Origin: Parvibaculum sp.
GTDB lineage: Bacteria; Pseudomonadota; Alphaproteobacteria; Parvibaculales; Parvibaculaceae
DNA: 64,000 nucleotides
Assembly (NCBI GenBank): GCA_030645235.1
Contig: JAUSMV010000012.1
Location: 310,001 to 374,000, forward strand
Reading direction: 5' to 3'
Shown: one piece after another, positions 42,017 to 50,689 of the stretch
Layout: every line of letters starts with the position of its first letter
Numbering within the stretch: the stretch's first letter is position 1
Position numbers and translations under genes: made by a program
Notes under the pieces: model-generated
Seen by the model: the letters and a program-made list of their open reading frames with translations, nothing else
What the model was told of the DNA's origin: nothing
Databases searched by the model: none

Positions 42017-43246
42017 CTATTTCAAATGAGATTGGCGGATAACACGGGCGAGGAGGAAGATGGCGCCGAGTTCGAAGAGTCCCGCGACGAGGAAAGGTGC
42101 GCCAGCGAAATGGACGGGCGCTGAGGGGCCGGTGAAATAGCCGAAGACCTGCGTCATCAGGATGGGAGCCAAGATCGCCGTGATGCCGCTGACACTGCCG
42201 AGTGCGCCTTGCATCTCGCCCTGAGCGTTGGCGGGCACGGTTGTGGTGATGATGGCGTTGATGGAGGGATAGGCGAGGCCTGCGAGGCTCGCGATGCCCA
42301 GAAAAATATAGAGGGTGAGGCCGTTGGGCGCGAAGGCATAGCCGAAATAACCCATAGCGGCGAAGACAAGGCCGACATAGGCGGCGCGCTCGGAGCCGAT
42401 TTTAGCGATGACCTTGCCGATGAGACCGCCCTGCACAAGCGCCATGAGGAGACCGGCAAAGCCGAGTGAGTAACCGATCTCAGCGGTGGACCAATTAAAT
42501 TTTTCGAGCACGTAGAAGGACCAGACGGCAGGCAAAACAAAGTGTGCCATCTGATGAAAGAAGAGCGTGACGGCGAGCGTGAGAGCGATAGGGACGGAGC
42601 GCAGATGCGCGAATGCGCCAAGCGTGTTGGCGCGCTTCCATGAGAAAGGGCGGCGATTTTCTTTGCTCAATGTTTCGGGGATGACGAGAAAGCCGTAGAG
42701 CGCATTGGCGAGCGCAAGCCCAGCCGCGACATAGAAGGGCATGCGCGGGCCGAAGGAGCCAAGCAAGCCGCCAATGACGGGGCCGATGATGAAGCCGACG
42801 CCGAAGGCTGCGCCCATGAGACCGAAACTTTGAGCACGTTTTTCCGGCGGTGTGATGTCCGCGATATACGCATTGGCGGTGGAATAGCTCGCGCCTGCGA
42901 TGCCGGAAATGATGCGGCCGATGAAAAGCCAGATGACGGTCGGTGCGAGGCCCATCAGAATGTAATCGAGACCGATGGTGACGAGCGACATAAGCAGAAC
43001 AGGGCGACGTCCGAAACGGTCCGACAGATTGCCGAGGATCGGCGCGCAGAGAAATTGCGCGGCTGCATAGACAAACAAAAGCCAGCCGCCATAGACAGCG
43101 GCATTGCTCAACGTGTCGCCGGTGAGTTGCTCGATGAGTTGCGGCAAGACGGGCAGGATGATGCCGAGACCGACGCTATCAATGAGCATCGTGATGAAGA
43201 TGAAGGTGATGGCGTGTTTTGAGATTTTCGGCTGAGTGTCGGTCAC
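42017..43246 (-). CDS. TetA-like MFS drug exporter
   Basis: 409 residues from a GTG, with 12 predicted membrane segments. The MFS motif A reads GNLSDRFGRRPVLLMSL (about residues 74-90) and the antiporter motif GASYSTANAYIADITPPEKRAQSFGLMGAAFGVGFIIGPVIGGLLG is that of the TCR/Tet group. It probably exports a drug or metabolite in exchange for protons. Nothing next to it indicates tetracycline resistance, and there is no divergent TetR. Confidence 0.88.
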   Translation of the reverse strand: MTDTQPKISKHAITFIFITMLIDSVGLGIILPVLPQLIEQLTGDTLSNAAVYGGWLLFVYAAAQFLCAPILGNLSDRFGRRPVLLMSLVTIGLDYILMGLAPTVIWLFIGRIISGIAGASYSTANAYIADITPPEKRAQSFGLMGAAFGVGFIIGPVIGGLLGSFGPRMPFYVAAGLALANALYGFLVIPETLSKENRRPFSWKRANTLGAFAHLRSVPIALTLAVTLFFHQMAHFVLPAVWSFYVLEKFNWSTAEIGYSLGFAGLLMALVQGGLIGKVIAKIGSERAAYVGLVFAAMGYFGYAFAPNGLTLYIFLGIASLAGLAYPSINAIITTTVPANAQGEMQGALGSVSGITAILAPILMTQVFGYFTGPSAPVHFAGAPFLVAGLFELGAIFLLARVIRQSHLK

Positions 43247-43303
43247 GTCCCCGCGCCCTTTTTCTGTTTGAACGTGATAGTCGCAGCGACCGTCCCGTGA
43301 TGT

Positions 43304-43744
43304 CTAGCCATATAGCGCTTTTGCGCGTTTCACCATTTCGTCAGGGGACACATCTTCGATGTGTTGGGATACGGTCCAGCGATAGCCGAAGGGGTCGGTA
43401 AGCTGACCGGAACGTTCGCCGTAGAATTGATCCGTGAGCGGTTGCAATGCTTTGGCACCGGCGGCGATGGCTTGTGCATAGGCTGTATCGGCATTATCGA
43501 CATGGATGGTGAAGGCGACCGGCGTGCCGCCGAGTGTTGCGGGGCTGACGACGCCGATCTCGGGGTGTTCATCGGAAATCATCATGAGGCTTTCGCCGAT
43601 CATAAATTCAGCGTGGCCGATGCGGTTTTGCGGATCGAGAATACGGGCGCCGGTTTCGCGCGCGCCAAAGGCGCGCTTGTAAAACTCAATGGCTTCAGCG
43701 GCTCCTTTGGCGCAGAGATAGATTTCAACTTTACTGGCGGTCAT
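43304..43744 (-). CDS. VOC family protein (PhnB-like glyoxalase fold)
   Basis: 146 residues: VEIYLCAKGAAEAIEFYKRAFGARETGARI, IGHAEFMIGESLMMISDE and FYGERSGQLTDPFGYRWTVSQHIEDV, the pattern of PhnB-like VOC proteins. The metal-binding residues include His in IGHAEF and Glu/His positions near the C-terminus. Substrate unknown. Its start overlaps the SRPBCC gene stop by 4 bp, forming an ArsR-SRPBCC-VOC operon. Confidence 0.9.
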   Translation of the reverse strand: MTASKVEIYLCAKGAAEAIEFYKRAFGARETGARILDPQNRIGHAEFMIGESLMMISDEHPEIGVVSPATLGGTPVAFTIHVDNADTAYAQAIAAGAKALQPLTDQFYGERSGQLTDPFGYRWTVSQHIEDVSPDEMVKRAKALYG

Positions 43745-44241
43745 GTTGCTTCTCCCTCACTGTGTTTTTTGACGGCGACGAGATGATCGGCCCACCAGCC
43801 TGACCGCATCATGCGGAAGGCGTCGCCGGACAGGCGATGGCGGGCGGGGTGGTTGGGGCGCAATGTGTCCCAGCCGCTATGTTCCAGCGTCACAAGTGTT
43901 CCGCTCTCTGTGCGCTCGAAGCGAATATCGACTTGTGTGATTTCATCGGCGGAGAAATTCGGCAGACGCCAATCGAAAGAGAGACGCGCACCCGGTTCCC
44001 AGATTGTGATGCGGCCGACTTCGTAAATGTCGTTTGTGCCTTCGTCGTAAATTTCGATGAGCCGTCCGTTGACGCCGGCTTCAAAGCGCATGATGCCGAC
44101 CCAAGGCGCGCGAAAATGATTGCGCCGGTCACGCGACCACCATTTGTCGATGTCTTGCGTGAAAAACTGAAACGCGCGGAGAGGATCGACTGACAGTTCA
44201 ATCGAGACGCGGACCGTTTCTGATTGGGCTGCACCGCTCAT
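43741..44241 (-). CDS. SRPBCC (AHSA1-like) protein
   Basis: 166 residues of START/Bet v1-like fold: VSIELSVDPLRAFQFFTQDIDKWWSRD, GRITIWEPGARLSFDWRLPNFS, and SGTLVTLEHSGWDTLRPNHPAR. Such proteins hold hydrophobic ligands in a cavity and are often paired with ArsR regulators. Overlaps the regulator gene by 4 bp (ATGA) and the VOC gene by 4 bp. Ligand unknown. Confidence 0.9.
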   Translation of the reverse strand: MSGAAQSETVRVSIELSVDPLRAFQFFTQDIDKWWSRDRRNHFRAPWVGIMRFEAGVNGRLIEIYDEGTNDIYEVGRITIWEPGARLSFDWRLPNFSADEITQVDIRFERTESGTLVTLEHSGWDTLRPNHPARHRLSGDAFRMMRSGWWADHLVAVKKHSEGEAT

Positions 44242-44591
44242 TTGCGACGTGCTTTGGGTTTTGTGGTTTTGTCTTCAACATGGGCTTTGAACGCATCGAG
44301 CTGGCCGGCCCAGAAATTCTGCACCTCATCAAGCCAGGATTGCAGGCTTGCAAATTTTTCGGGGCGCAAACGATAGAGACGCACGCGTGCGTCGCCCGGT
44401 ACTTCGGTCTCTTCGATGAGACCACTGGCGCGCAGGATGCGCAAATGGCGCGACATGGCAGGCGCGCTGATGGTGGAGGCCGCGACAAGTTCGCCCGCAC
44501 GACGAGGACGTTTGCGCAACAGGTCAATGACCTGACGGCGTGTCGGGTCGGCGAGTGCAATCAGGGTGCGGTCGAGTTGCGCGGCGGACAT
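44238..44591 (-). CDS. ArsR family transcriptional regulator
   Basis: 117 residues. Winged helix with LDRTLIALADPTRRQVIDLLRKRPRRAGELVAASTISAPAMSRHLRILRASGLI. The metal-binding ELCVCDL motif of ArsR/SmtB sensors is absent, which fits the non-metal subgroup that travels with SRPBCC proteins. It probably autoregulates the three-gene operon it heads. Confidence 0.92.
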   Translation of the reverse strand: MSAAQLDRTLIALADPTRRQVIDLLRKRPRRAGELVAASTISAPAMSRHLRILRASGLIEETEVPGDARVRLYRLRPEKFASLQSWLDEVQNFWAGQLDAFKAHVEDKTTKPKARRK

Positions 44592-44689
44592 AAGGGGTTC
44601 CGATATGATTAACTCATAAGCTAATTATTAGCGCACAGGTTAAATATATGCAAGTGATAAGAAAGAAGACTTAGGGAGGGGATAAGGTT

Positions 44690-44856
44690 TTCTGAGACAC
44701 GCATAACACTCGAAACATTCAGTATTTCTTGCAAGAGATCGAGTGTTTCCATGCAGAGATCGTAAGTCACTTCGTCGAGCCTGCCGACCAACACAAAAAA
44801 ATCTAATCCTCAGGCGGGGATAAAAACTTAGGGTGCCGCGAAAGAAAGTTATGCAC
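44690..44856 (-). repeat. Dispersed structured repeat, copy 2 (short form)
   Basis: On the minus strand it runs GTGCATAACTTTCTTTCGCG..., one ATCC/GGAT hairpin unit, then GTTGGTCGGCAGGCTCGACG and ACGATCTCTGCATGG, and aligns with 20670-20955 with gaps for the two extra units there. A 9-bp stem at 44705-44713/44739-44747 corresponds to the stem of copy 1, with one extra base pair made by matched insertions on both arms. Confidence 0.65.
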
Positions 44857-45025
44857 GTGGCAAAGATGGATCGCTGCGCCGCGTCGCTCCTCGCCATGAC
44901 GAAAAAAAGAAATATCCTCACTTGACCCTCTTCCGCGTGAGCGTGAACAGAAAGAAGGGGGAGCGACTTTTAGAAAGAAAATGGCCGGACAGCTTTTATG
45001 TCTTGCCCGTCCATTCAAAGAAAAT

Positions 45026-45051
45026 GGCCGGGCGGTGGGGGCCGCCCGGCC
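45026..45051 (-). terminator. Terminator after the cold-shock gene
   Basis: GGCCGGGCGG (45026-45035) and CCGCCCGGCC (45042-45051) form a perfect 10-bp stem with a 6-base loop. On the minus strand it is followed by ATTTTCTTTG. It lies 29 bp after the csp stop. Confidence 0.85.
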
Positions 45052-45079
45052 AGAAATTTCAGATTGGGGGAGGTCAGAT

Positions 45080-45283
45080 TTAGCCCACTGTCAGGTTGGC
45101 GGCAGAGGTCTTGCCCTTTTCCGTGACAAGTTCGTAGTTGATCTTCTGGCCTTCATTGAGCGAGCTCATGCCTGCCCGTTCGACTGCACTGATGTGCACG
45201 AATACGTCGCGACCACCGTCGGACGGCTGGATGAAACCATAGCCCTTTTGCGCGTTGAACCACTTCACAGTACCACTAGCCAT
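45080..45283 (-). CDS. cspA: Cold-shock protein, CspA family
   Basis: 67 residues, single cold-shock domain. RNP1 is KGYGFIQPSDG and RNP2 is DVFVHISAV; the start MASGTVKWFNAQ is typical. It binds single-stranded nucleic acid and melts RNA structure. AAGGAG lies 8 bases before the ATG. The leader upstream contains two hairpins. Confidence 0.96.
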   Translation of the reverse strand: MASGTVKWFNAQKGYGFIQPSDGGRDVFVHISAVERAGMSSLNEGQKINYELVTEKGKTSAANLTVG

Positions 45284-45599
45284 ATTCTCGTCTCCTTAGC
45301 GTACCCGTGTACGGCAAGCCGTACTTGCGCACGGAAATAACCGCGCACCATCGCGCGGCTTAGAACAACCTGATTTTGGAAAGTGTCTTGATGGGCCCGC
45401 AGGAAGGTCTGAAGGGCAGTAAAACAAGGCAGGCCAAAACGTCGATTGCCCGAAAATCTGACAGGATTAACGAATGTGAGTCAATCACTTTTGGACGTTT
45501 TGTCGCAGGCTAAAGCTGCCCGCCGGAGCGGCAAGTACTTGCTTCTGCTGATGAATTTTTTGGAGGCCGGTGGCGCGTGAGTCCCGTGGAGAGACGCGA
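45284..45599 (-). promoter_or_regulatory. Leader/upstream region of the cold-shock gene
   Basis: 316 bp without a gene. Close to the csp ribosome-binding site are two compact hairpins: GTACGGC-AA-GCCGTAC (45309-45324) and CCGCGC-ACCATC-GCGCGG (45341-45358). Cold-shock mRNAs often have structured leaders that change fold with temperature, so these may regulate translation. Promoter elements were not identified. Confidence 0.45.
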
Positions 45600-45839
45600 T
45601 CAGGCCTTGTCGACGCCCTTGCGCACGAAGGTCACGGCGTAGAAAAACTCGCCGTCGAACAGGTCTTTGGGCGCACCCAGGCCTTCGATCATCTGGAACT
45701 TGCGCTGAACGATCTGGCCTTCCATGCGGTAGCCCTTCTCGCTCATGTTGCGACGGTGAAACTCCATGGCCGCAGGCGTGAAGTCTTTGGCGAGCACTGT
45801 GATGCGCTCCGGATCGTTGGATTTCGTGTCGTCAGACAT
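45600..45839 (-). CDS. Conserved-looking small protein of unknown function
   Basis: 79 residues: ITVLAKDFTPAAMEFHRRNMSEKGYRMEGQIVQRKFQMIEG, then DLFDGEFFYAVTFVRK. Alternating hydrophobic pattern suggests a small alpha/beta fold. I do not recognise it. It stands alone between the cold-shock leader and the NicO transporter gene. Codon use and a clean ATG support it as a real gene. Confidence 0.65.
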   Translation of the reverse strand: MSDDTKSNDPERITVLAKDFTPAAMEFHRRNMSEKGYRMEGQIVQRKFQMIEGLGAPKDLFDGEFFYAVTFVRKGVDKA

Positions 45840-45921
45840 GCCGGTATCTGTCCTTGCGAGAGGCGGAAGTGTGGTTCGCGCGCAGTATGGGGCGGGGGGG
45901 TGAGATTGTCGAGTAGGGGGC

Positions 45922-46947
45922 TTAGAGAAGCGGTTGCGGGGGCAGAATAAACGATCCCGCCAGCATGAAGAGGCCCAGCGCCAGAATGAAAAGCCCGCCT
46001 GCGATTTTGAGGCCGCGCTCGATGCGCATGGTCCAGCGATTGTCCGCCGTGCCTGCGACGCGTAACGCTACGTTTTTTGACACGAGCGTCAGGACGGCCA
46101 GTACCGAGACGGTGATGGCGGTGCCGAGTGATATGGCGAAGGACGACAATGCGCCGATGAGAAACGCGTTCTGCGTCAGCGCGAAGAGGAGAACGAGAAT
46201 GGCACCTGTGCAGGGACGCAGGCCGACGGCGAGGACGATGCCTGCCATGTCGCGCCAGTCGTGAATTTTTCTGACTTCTGCCGGTGTCGGCATGTGGGCG
46301 TGACCGTCATGATCGTGATGCGCGTGATCGTGTCCATGACCGTGGTGATCGTCATGTGTGTGAGCGGGGCGTAATGCGCGCCAGAGCAGGACAGCACCGA
46401 CACCGATGACAAAGAGGAAACTCACACGCTCGATGGTTGGCACGGAATCAGCGACCGCGCGATGGGTAAGGCCCAGCACGATGGCGAGCGCGCCGACAAG
46501 GACAATGGCGGTGACGGCCTGGGCGAAGGAGGAGGCAAAGGCGAGACCTATGCCGCGCTTCACGTCGCGCTCGTCGGCGAGTAAATAGGACGAGACGATG
46601 AACTTGCCGTGGCCCGGTCCGACCGCATGGAAAATACCATAGGCAAATGAGATCGAGATAAGCGCAAAAGCGGCGTCAAACGAACGCTCCAGATCAAAGC
46701 TGCGAAAGGCTTTGGCGAGGCCGCGAAAATATTCCTGCTGCATACGCATGGCGCGATAGGCAAGGCCGCTCACATAATCGGTGACGAAGACGTGTTCTGT
46801 TTCAGCTTCGGCTTTTGGCTGTTGAGTTGTCTCGCTCTGTTCACCCGGCATGGCAAAGGGCGCGGCGGAAAAGGCACCGCTGGTGAGAATGATCAGCGCC
46901 AGCAAAAGCGCGGCGAGCGACACGAGATAAGTAAAGGGTGAGCGCAT
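45922..46947 (-). CDS. NicO-family nickel/cobalt transporter with His-rich loop
   Basis: 341 residues from the ATG at 46947, 20 bp after the DUF1007 stop; an in-frame TTG at 46983 would overlap that gene. The family motif FAYGIFHAVGPGHGKFIVSSYLL is clear, as is GLRPCTGAILVLLFAL. A cytoplasmic or periplasmic loop at about residues 197-222 is packed with His and Asp (HTHDDHHGHGHDHAHHDHDG), a metal-binding site. RcnA-like export or uptake of Ni/Co or another divalent ion is likely. Confidence 0.87.
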   Translation of the reverse strand: MRSPFTYLVSLAALLLALIILTSGAFSAAPFAMPGEQSETTQQPKAEAETEHVFVTDYVSGLAYRAMRMQQEYFRGLAKAFRSFDLERSFDAAFALISISFAYGIFHAVGPGHGKFIVSSYLLADERDVKRGIGLAFASSFAQAVTAIVLVGALAIVLGLTHRAVADSVPTIERVSFLFVIGVGAVLLWRALRPAHTHDDHHGHGHDHAHHDHDGHAHMPTPAEVRKIHDWRDMAGIVLAVGLRPCTGAILVLLFALTQNAFLIGALSSFAISLGTAITVSVLAVLTLVSKNVALRVAGTADNRWTMRIERGLKIAGGLFILALGLFMLAGSFILPPQPLL

Positions 46948-46967
46948 GGGGCCGCGTGTTCCTGTGA

Positions 46968-47660
46968 TCAGCCTGGTGAACAAATAAGCGTCAGTGTTGA
47001 AGCGAAGTTGGAGCCGAAACCTGCGCCGACATTGACATCGCCACCGGTAAAAGCGGATTTGGGCAGGGTGGACCAGATTTTTTCAGCATCGGGGACATTG
47101 ATACTTGTTGTGCAGGCGTCGTGTCCCTCGCCTGAAAGAGTGAGCGGATTTTTTTTCACGAATTCGACGGAGATGTAATAGGTCGGGTCGTAGATCTGGA
47201 TGAGAACGGGCGATGCCTTTGTCGGGATGACGGGTGTCGTGAGCGGCAAGGTGAAAGAGATGGTGAGGCGGCCTGTCTTGTTGTCAAAGCTTGCGCCGAC
47301 GGGTTTCGCGTCACCAAAGGTGAGCGCTTTGCCTGATTGGTTGATGTTGGTGAAATAGTGCCACTCGTCGTCTTTCAGATTGTCGAGATTGATCTTGAGA
47401 ATGGCGTCGAGATCGCTTTGCTTATAGTGGCCGGCGGCGTCCTTCTTGAAACCCTCGACAGCGAAAGCAGAGTAAAATTCGTCGAACTCCCATGTGATCG
47501 TCAGGGTGTTGAGTTTATGGTCCGCCGTGAGACCGAGGTCTGCTTTCATGTCGAGAAAGACATGAGGATGAGCGGCGGCGGGAAGCGCGCTGACGCAAAG
47601 CACACAAGCAAAAAGCGCGAGTGGAAAAACCCGCGCCTTTATTTGTCTCGTCCATTTCAT
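46968..47660 (-). CDS. DUF1007 periplasmic protein
   Basis: 230 residues. Signal peptide LALFACVLCVSALPAAA followed by HPHVFLDMKADLGLTADHKLNTLTITWEFDEFYS, the DUF1007 signature. Members are usually encoded next to NicO-type metal transporters, as here, and the conserved HPHVF is a plausible metal ligand. Function is not established. It is transcribed just ahead of the transporter. Confidence 0.88.
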   Translation of the reverse strand: MKWTRQIKARVFPLALFACVLCVSALPAAAHPHVFLDMKADLGLTADHKLNTLTITWEFDEFYSAFAVEGFKKDAAGHYKQSDLDAILKINLDNLKDDEWHYFTNINQSGKALTFGDAKPVGASFDNKTGRLTISFTLPLTTPVIPTKASPVLIQIYDPTYYISVEFVKKNPLTLSGEGHDACTTSINVPDAEKIWSTLPKSAFTGGDVNVGAGFGSNFASTLTLICSPG

Positions 47661-47713
47661 CTGTCGGTCCTGAACGGTCTCACTTTATGCAACACGTGGA
47701 ATGAAGCGCGTGC

Positions 47714-48019
47714 TTACCGTTCGGGACGGAGATAATAGCCTGTGCCCTGCCAGTTCATGTCCTTGGACAATTCCGGCTGCTGCATCGGCTCTACGGCGAA
47801 CTGATTGCTCGCACCATTGTCGAGGCCGTATTTGGATTGGTTGTAGCCCGACTTCGTCGTGACGGTGAGGCCGCCCGGCGCTGCGTCTTCGTTGGGGCTG
47901 CCGTCAAAATTGGCGCCGCCACCGGAATCGATTTCGTAGGTGGACAGAGCCGCGGCAGGTGCAACGGCGAGCATGAGGCCGAAAGTGGCGGCTGAAATGC
48001 CGAGAAGGATATTGCGCAT
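47714..48019 (-). CDS. Small secreted protein of unknown function
   Basis: 101 residues from ATG 48019, preceded by AGGATCAC; the open frame upstream lacks conserved character. Signal peptide ILLGISAATFGLMLAVAPAAA-LS. The mature part is Gly/Asn-rich and polar (DSGGGANFDGSPNEDAAPGG, SGYNQSKYGLDNGASNQF) and ends GTGYYLRPER. No known domain recognised. It lies 53 bp upstream of the DUF1007 gene on the same strand and might belong to that metal unit. Confidence 0.6.
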   Translation of the reverse strand: MRNILLGISAATFGLMLAVAPAAALSTYEIDSGGGANFDGSPNEDAAPGGLTVTTKSGYNQSKYGLDNGASNQFAVEPMQQPELSKDMNWQGTGYYLRPER

Positions 48020-48147
48020 AATGTGATCCTTTTTCTGTCGATCAGAATTGGGCATCAGGAGATACCGGAGGGGGCGGACTGTCAAGGAAGGGAACATTAA
48101 ATCGGGGCGAGAATGGGGCGGGGTAAGGAAGAAAGACCCTCACCCAA

Positions 48148-48198
48148 CCCTCTCCCCCCTTTTTACTTTTCGCGCCTACGCGCGAGGGGCGGGAGAGG
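48148..48198. repeat. CCCTCTCCC...GGGAGAGG inverted repeat
   Basis: Outer arms CCCTCTCCC (48148-48156) and GGGAGAGG (48191-48198) enclose an inner TCGCGC-CTAC-GCGCGA hairpin (48170-48185). Located just beyond the acyl-CoA dehydrogenase stop. A related element with the same outer arms is at 62922-62946. Confidence 0.6.
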
Positions 48199-48214
48199 AC
48201 TAAGTGCGACAGAA

Positions 48215-49354
48215 TCAGAAGCCTTCCAGCGTGGCGTAGCGGTCGCGGTGGAAGTTGGCGTCGCCGAAGGTGGCGGCGGCGACGCGGGCGCGTTTCATGA
48301 AGAGGCCGATATCGAACTGGTCGGTCATGCCCATGCCGCCGCGCATTTGCAGACCTTCATTGGTCATGCGACGTGCGGTGTCGCTTAAGCGCGCTTTGGC
48401 GAGGCTGGCGATGAGCGGCACGTCATTGCGGCGGGCTTCGAGCGCGGAGAGCGCATCAAGCACGACGGAGCGGCAAAGCTCAATCTCGGCAAAGAGATCG
48501 GCGATGCGGTGCTTCAGCGCCTGAAACGAGCCGATCGGCACGCCGAATTGTTTGCGCTCTTTGAGATAGACGACTGTCGTGTCGAAGACTTCCTGAATGG
48601 AGCCGAGCATTTCAGCGGCGAGGCCGATGCGGGCGATGTCGAGCACCTGTTCGATAACGTCGCTGCCGCCATCGACCGAGCCGAGCACGGCATCGGGAGC
48701 GACGGAGACATTGTCAAAGGTGATGTTGGCCGCGTTGCGATTGTCGACCATCAATGTGCGCGTGATCGTGACGCCTTTGGCTTTGGCATCGATGATGAAG
48801 AGTGTGATGCCGGATTTGGCGTTGACGTCGCCTGATGTGCGCGCCGCGACGATGAGCTTGTCGGCGACATGGCCGTCGAGCACGAAGGTTTTGGAGCCTG
48901 TAATGCGGAAGGCGTTGCCTTCGGCCACTGCTTTGGTCGTGATATGGGTCGGGTTGTGATGCGCGCCTTCTTCGAGCGCCAGCGCCATGATGATTTCGCC
49001 TGCGGCAATGGCCGAGAGAATGTCCTGACGCTGTGTGGCGCTGCCTGCGAGCTGCACGGCGGAACCGCAAACGAGCACGGTGGAGACGAGCGGGCTCGCC
49101 GCCAGTGTGCGGCCTGATTGTTCGAGCACGAGGCCGAGACCGACGGGACCAAAATCTGTGCCGCCGTATTTTTCCGATGTCAGAATGCCTGCAAAGCCGA
49201 GGTCTGCCATTTCTTTCCAGACGGCGCGGTCGAAACCGTCGGCGTCTTTTGTGTCGCGGAGTTTACGCAGGTTGGCGATGGGTGCGCGTTCCTGAAAGAA
49301 CTGCGTTGCCGTGTCGCGCAGGAGCTGTTGCTCCTCGGTGAGTACAAGTGCCAT
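48215..49354 (-). CDS. Acyl-CoA dehydrogenase
   Basis: 379 residues. N-terminal helical domain (LTEEQQLLRDTATQFFQERAPIANLRKL), middle beta domain (ITGSKTFVLDGHVADKLIVAARTSG), C-terminal FAD-binding helices (RKQFGVPIGSFQALKHRIADLFAEIELCRS) and LQMRGGMGMTDQFDIGLFMKRARVAAATFGDANFHRDR. The usual catalytic Glu region is divergent, as in the smaller subunit of two-component FadE-type dehydrogenases. It probably pairs with the neighbouring dehydrogenase. Confidence 0.9.
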   Translation of the reverse strand: MALVLTEEQQLLRDTATQFFQERAPIANLRKLRDTKDADGFDRAVWKEMADLGFAGILTSEKYGGTDFGPVGLGLVLEQSGRTLAASPLVSTVLVCGSAVQLAGSATQRQDILSAIAAGEIIMALALEEGAHHNPTHITTKAVAEGNAFRITGSKTFVLDGHVADKLIVAARTSGDVNAKSGITLFIIDAKAKGVTITRTLMVDNRNAANITFDNVSVAPDAVLGSVDGGSDVIEQVLDIARIGLAAEMLGSIQEVFDTTVVYLKERKQFGVPIGSFQALKHRIADLFAEIELCRSVVLDALSALEARRNDVPLIASLAKARLSDTARRMTNEGLQMRGGMGMTDQFDIGLFMKRARVAAATFGDANFHRDRYATLEGF

Positions 49355-49395
49355 GTGAATTTACTCTTTTGATTTTCTGTTTATACGGCGCGCGA

Positions 49396-50586
49396 TTAAT
49401 CGGGGAGGTTGAGGACGCGCTTGGCGACGACATTGAGCTGCACTTCGGATGTGCCGCCTTCAATGGAATTGCCTTTGGAGCGCAGCCACGAGCGCGTGAC
49501 GCCGATCTCCTGATCGGTGAAGCCTTCGCCGGTCCAGCCCAAGCCTTGCGTGCCCATGATTTCGAGCATGAGTTCATAGCGGCGCTTGTTCAGTTCCGTG
49601 CCGTAATATTTGAAAATGGAAGAGGCCGCGCCCATGCCCTGACCGGCTTTGGCTTCTTCCGTCGTGCGCTGGAGTGTGAGCGCGAAGGCTTTGCCGTCCA
49701 TCTTTTGCTGGACGATATGTTCGCGCAGAGCGGCGCTGGCGACTTTGCCGTTGCTCTCGCCGAAATAATCTTTGGCGAGGCTTTCGAGGCTGGCTGACGA
49801 GCCGACGCCGGAGCCGAGGCCCATGCCGGAGATCATGTCGCGTTCGTGCTGGAGGAGACGCTTGGCAATCGTCCAGCCTTTGTTCAACTCGCCGACGAGA
49901 TGGCTCTTGGGCACCTTCACATCGGTGAAGAATGTTTCGCAGAAGGGCGAGGCACCGGAGATCATGCTGATGGGACGCGCTTCGACGCCGGGGCTGTCCA
50001 TGTCGAACAAGAGAAAGCTGATGCCGTCATGCTTTTTCGTGCTGTCGGTGCGCACGAGGCAGAAAATCCAGTCGGCTTTGTCAGCGTAGGACGTCCAGAT
50101 TTTCTGGCCGTTGACGAGATAATGATCGCCCTTGTCTTCGGCTTTGGTTTGCAGTCCGGCGAGGTCGGAGCCTGCGCCCGGCTCTGAATAGCCCTGACAC
50201 CAGCGGATTTCGCCGCGCACGATGGGGGGCAGGAATTTTTGCTTTTGTTCTTCGGACGCGTATTCGAGAAGGGCGGGTCCGAGCATCCAGATGCCGAAGC
50301 TTGAGAGCGGCGAGCGCGCTTTGATGCGGCGCAGTTCGGATTGCAGGATCTGGTTTTCGTCTTTGGTCAGGCCGCCGCCGCCATAGGCTTTGGGCCAGGT
50401 GGGAACAGTCCAGCCGCGCGATGCCATGCGGTCGAGCCAGAGCTTGGCTTCGGGATTTTTATAGGTGGCTTTGCGGCCGCCCCAGACGGTGTCGTCTTCG
50501 CTCGCCATGGGGGTGCGCATGGTGGGCGGGCAATTTGCCTCCAGCCATTCGCGCGTGTCCTGGCGGAACTTTTCGAGCTGTTCCAT
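49396..50586 (-). CDS. Acyl-CoA dehydrogenase
   Basis: 396 residues. Starts EKFRQDTREWLEANCP; flavin contacts GEIRWCQGYSEPGAGSDLAGLQTKAEDKGDHYLVNGQKIWTSYADKADWIFCLVRTD; C-terminal GGTSEVQLNVVAKRVL ends the fold, with WLRSKGNSIEGGTSE as the usual active-site arm. Together with the 48215 product it looks like a heteromeric dehydrogenase pair of the type acting on branched or steroid-like side chains. Operon order: synthetase, this gene, then the second dehydrogenase. Confidence 0.92.
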   Translation of the reverse strand: MEQLEKFRQDTREWLEANCPPTMRTPMASEDDTVWGGRKATYKNPEAKLWLDRMASRGWTVPTWPKAYGGGGLTKDENQILQSELRRIKARSPLSSFGIWMLGPALLEYASEEQKQKFLPPIVRGEIRWCQGYSEPGAGSDLAGLQTKAEDKGDHYLVNGQKIWTSYADKADWIFCLVRTDSTKKHDGISFLLFDMDSPGVEARPISMISGASPFCETFFTDVKVPKSHLVGELNKGWTIAKRLLQHERDMISGMGLGSGVGSSASLESLAKDYFGESNGKVASAALREHIVQQKMDGKAFALTLQRTTEEAKAGQGMGAASSIFKYYGTELNKRRYELMLEIMGTQGLGWTGEGFTDQEIGVTRSWLRSKGNSIEGGTSEVQLNVVAKRVLNLPD

Positions 50587-50689
50587 GTGACGTTTCCTGT
50601 TTCTTGAGAGCGTGGTTCTTGTTGCTGACAGAATATCAGGAGAGGCGTGTGTGGCAAGCGGTGGTGATGGTTAAGGGGTCGCAAAATTA

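Larger units (their letters stand above)
44592..45079. other. Gene-free stretch between arsR and the cold-shock gene
   Basis: 488 bp with no convincing gene. It holds copy 2 of the dispersed structured repeat (44690-44856), a fragment related to the REP palindrome at 50.7 kb (about 44866-44902, GATCGCTGCGCCGCGTCGCTC), a duplicated AATGGCCGG(A/G) segment near 44980 and 45025, and the terminator of the cold-shock gene. Confidence 0.6.

Noticed and set aside
44640-44921. Frame of 93 codons in the gap upstream of arsR
   Set aside because: It reads through the dispersed repeat and a REP-like fragment; the same repeat at 20.7 kb is interrupted by stops in the matching frame, so it is not a protein gene.
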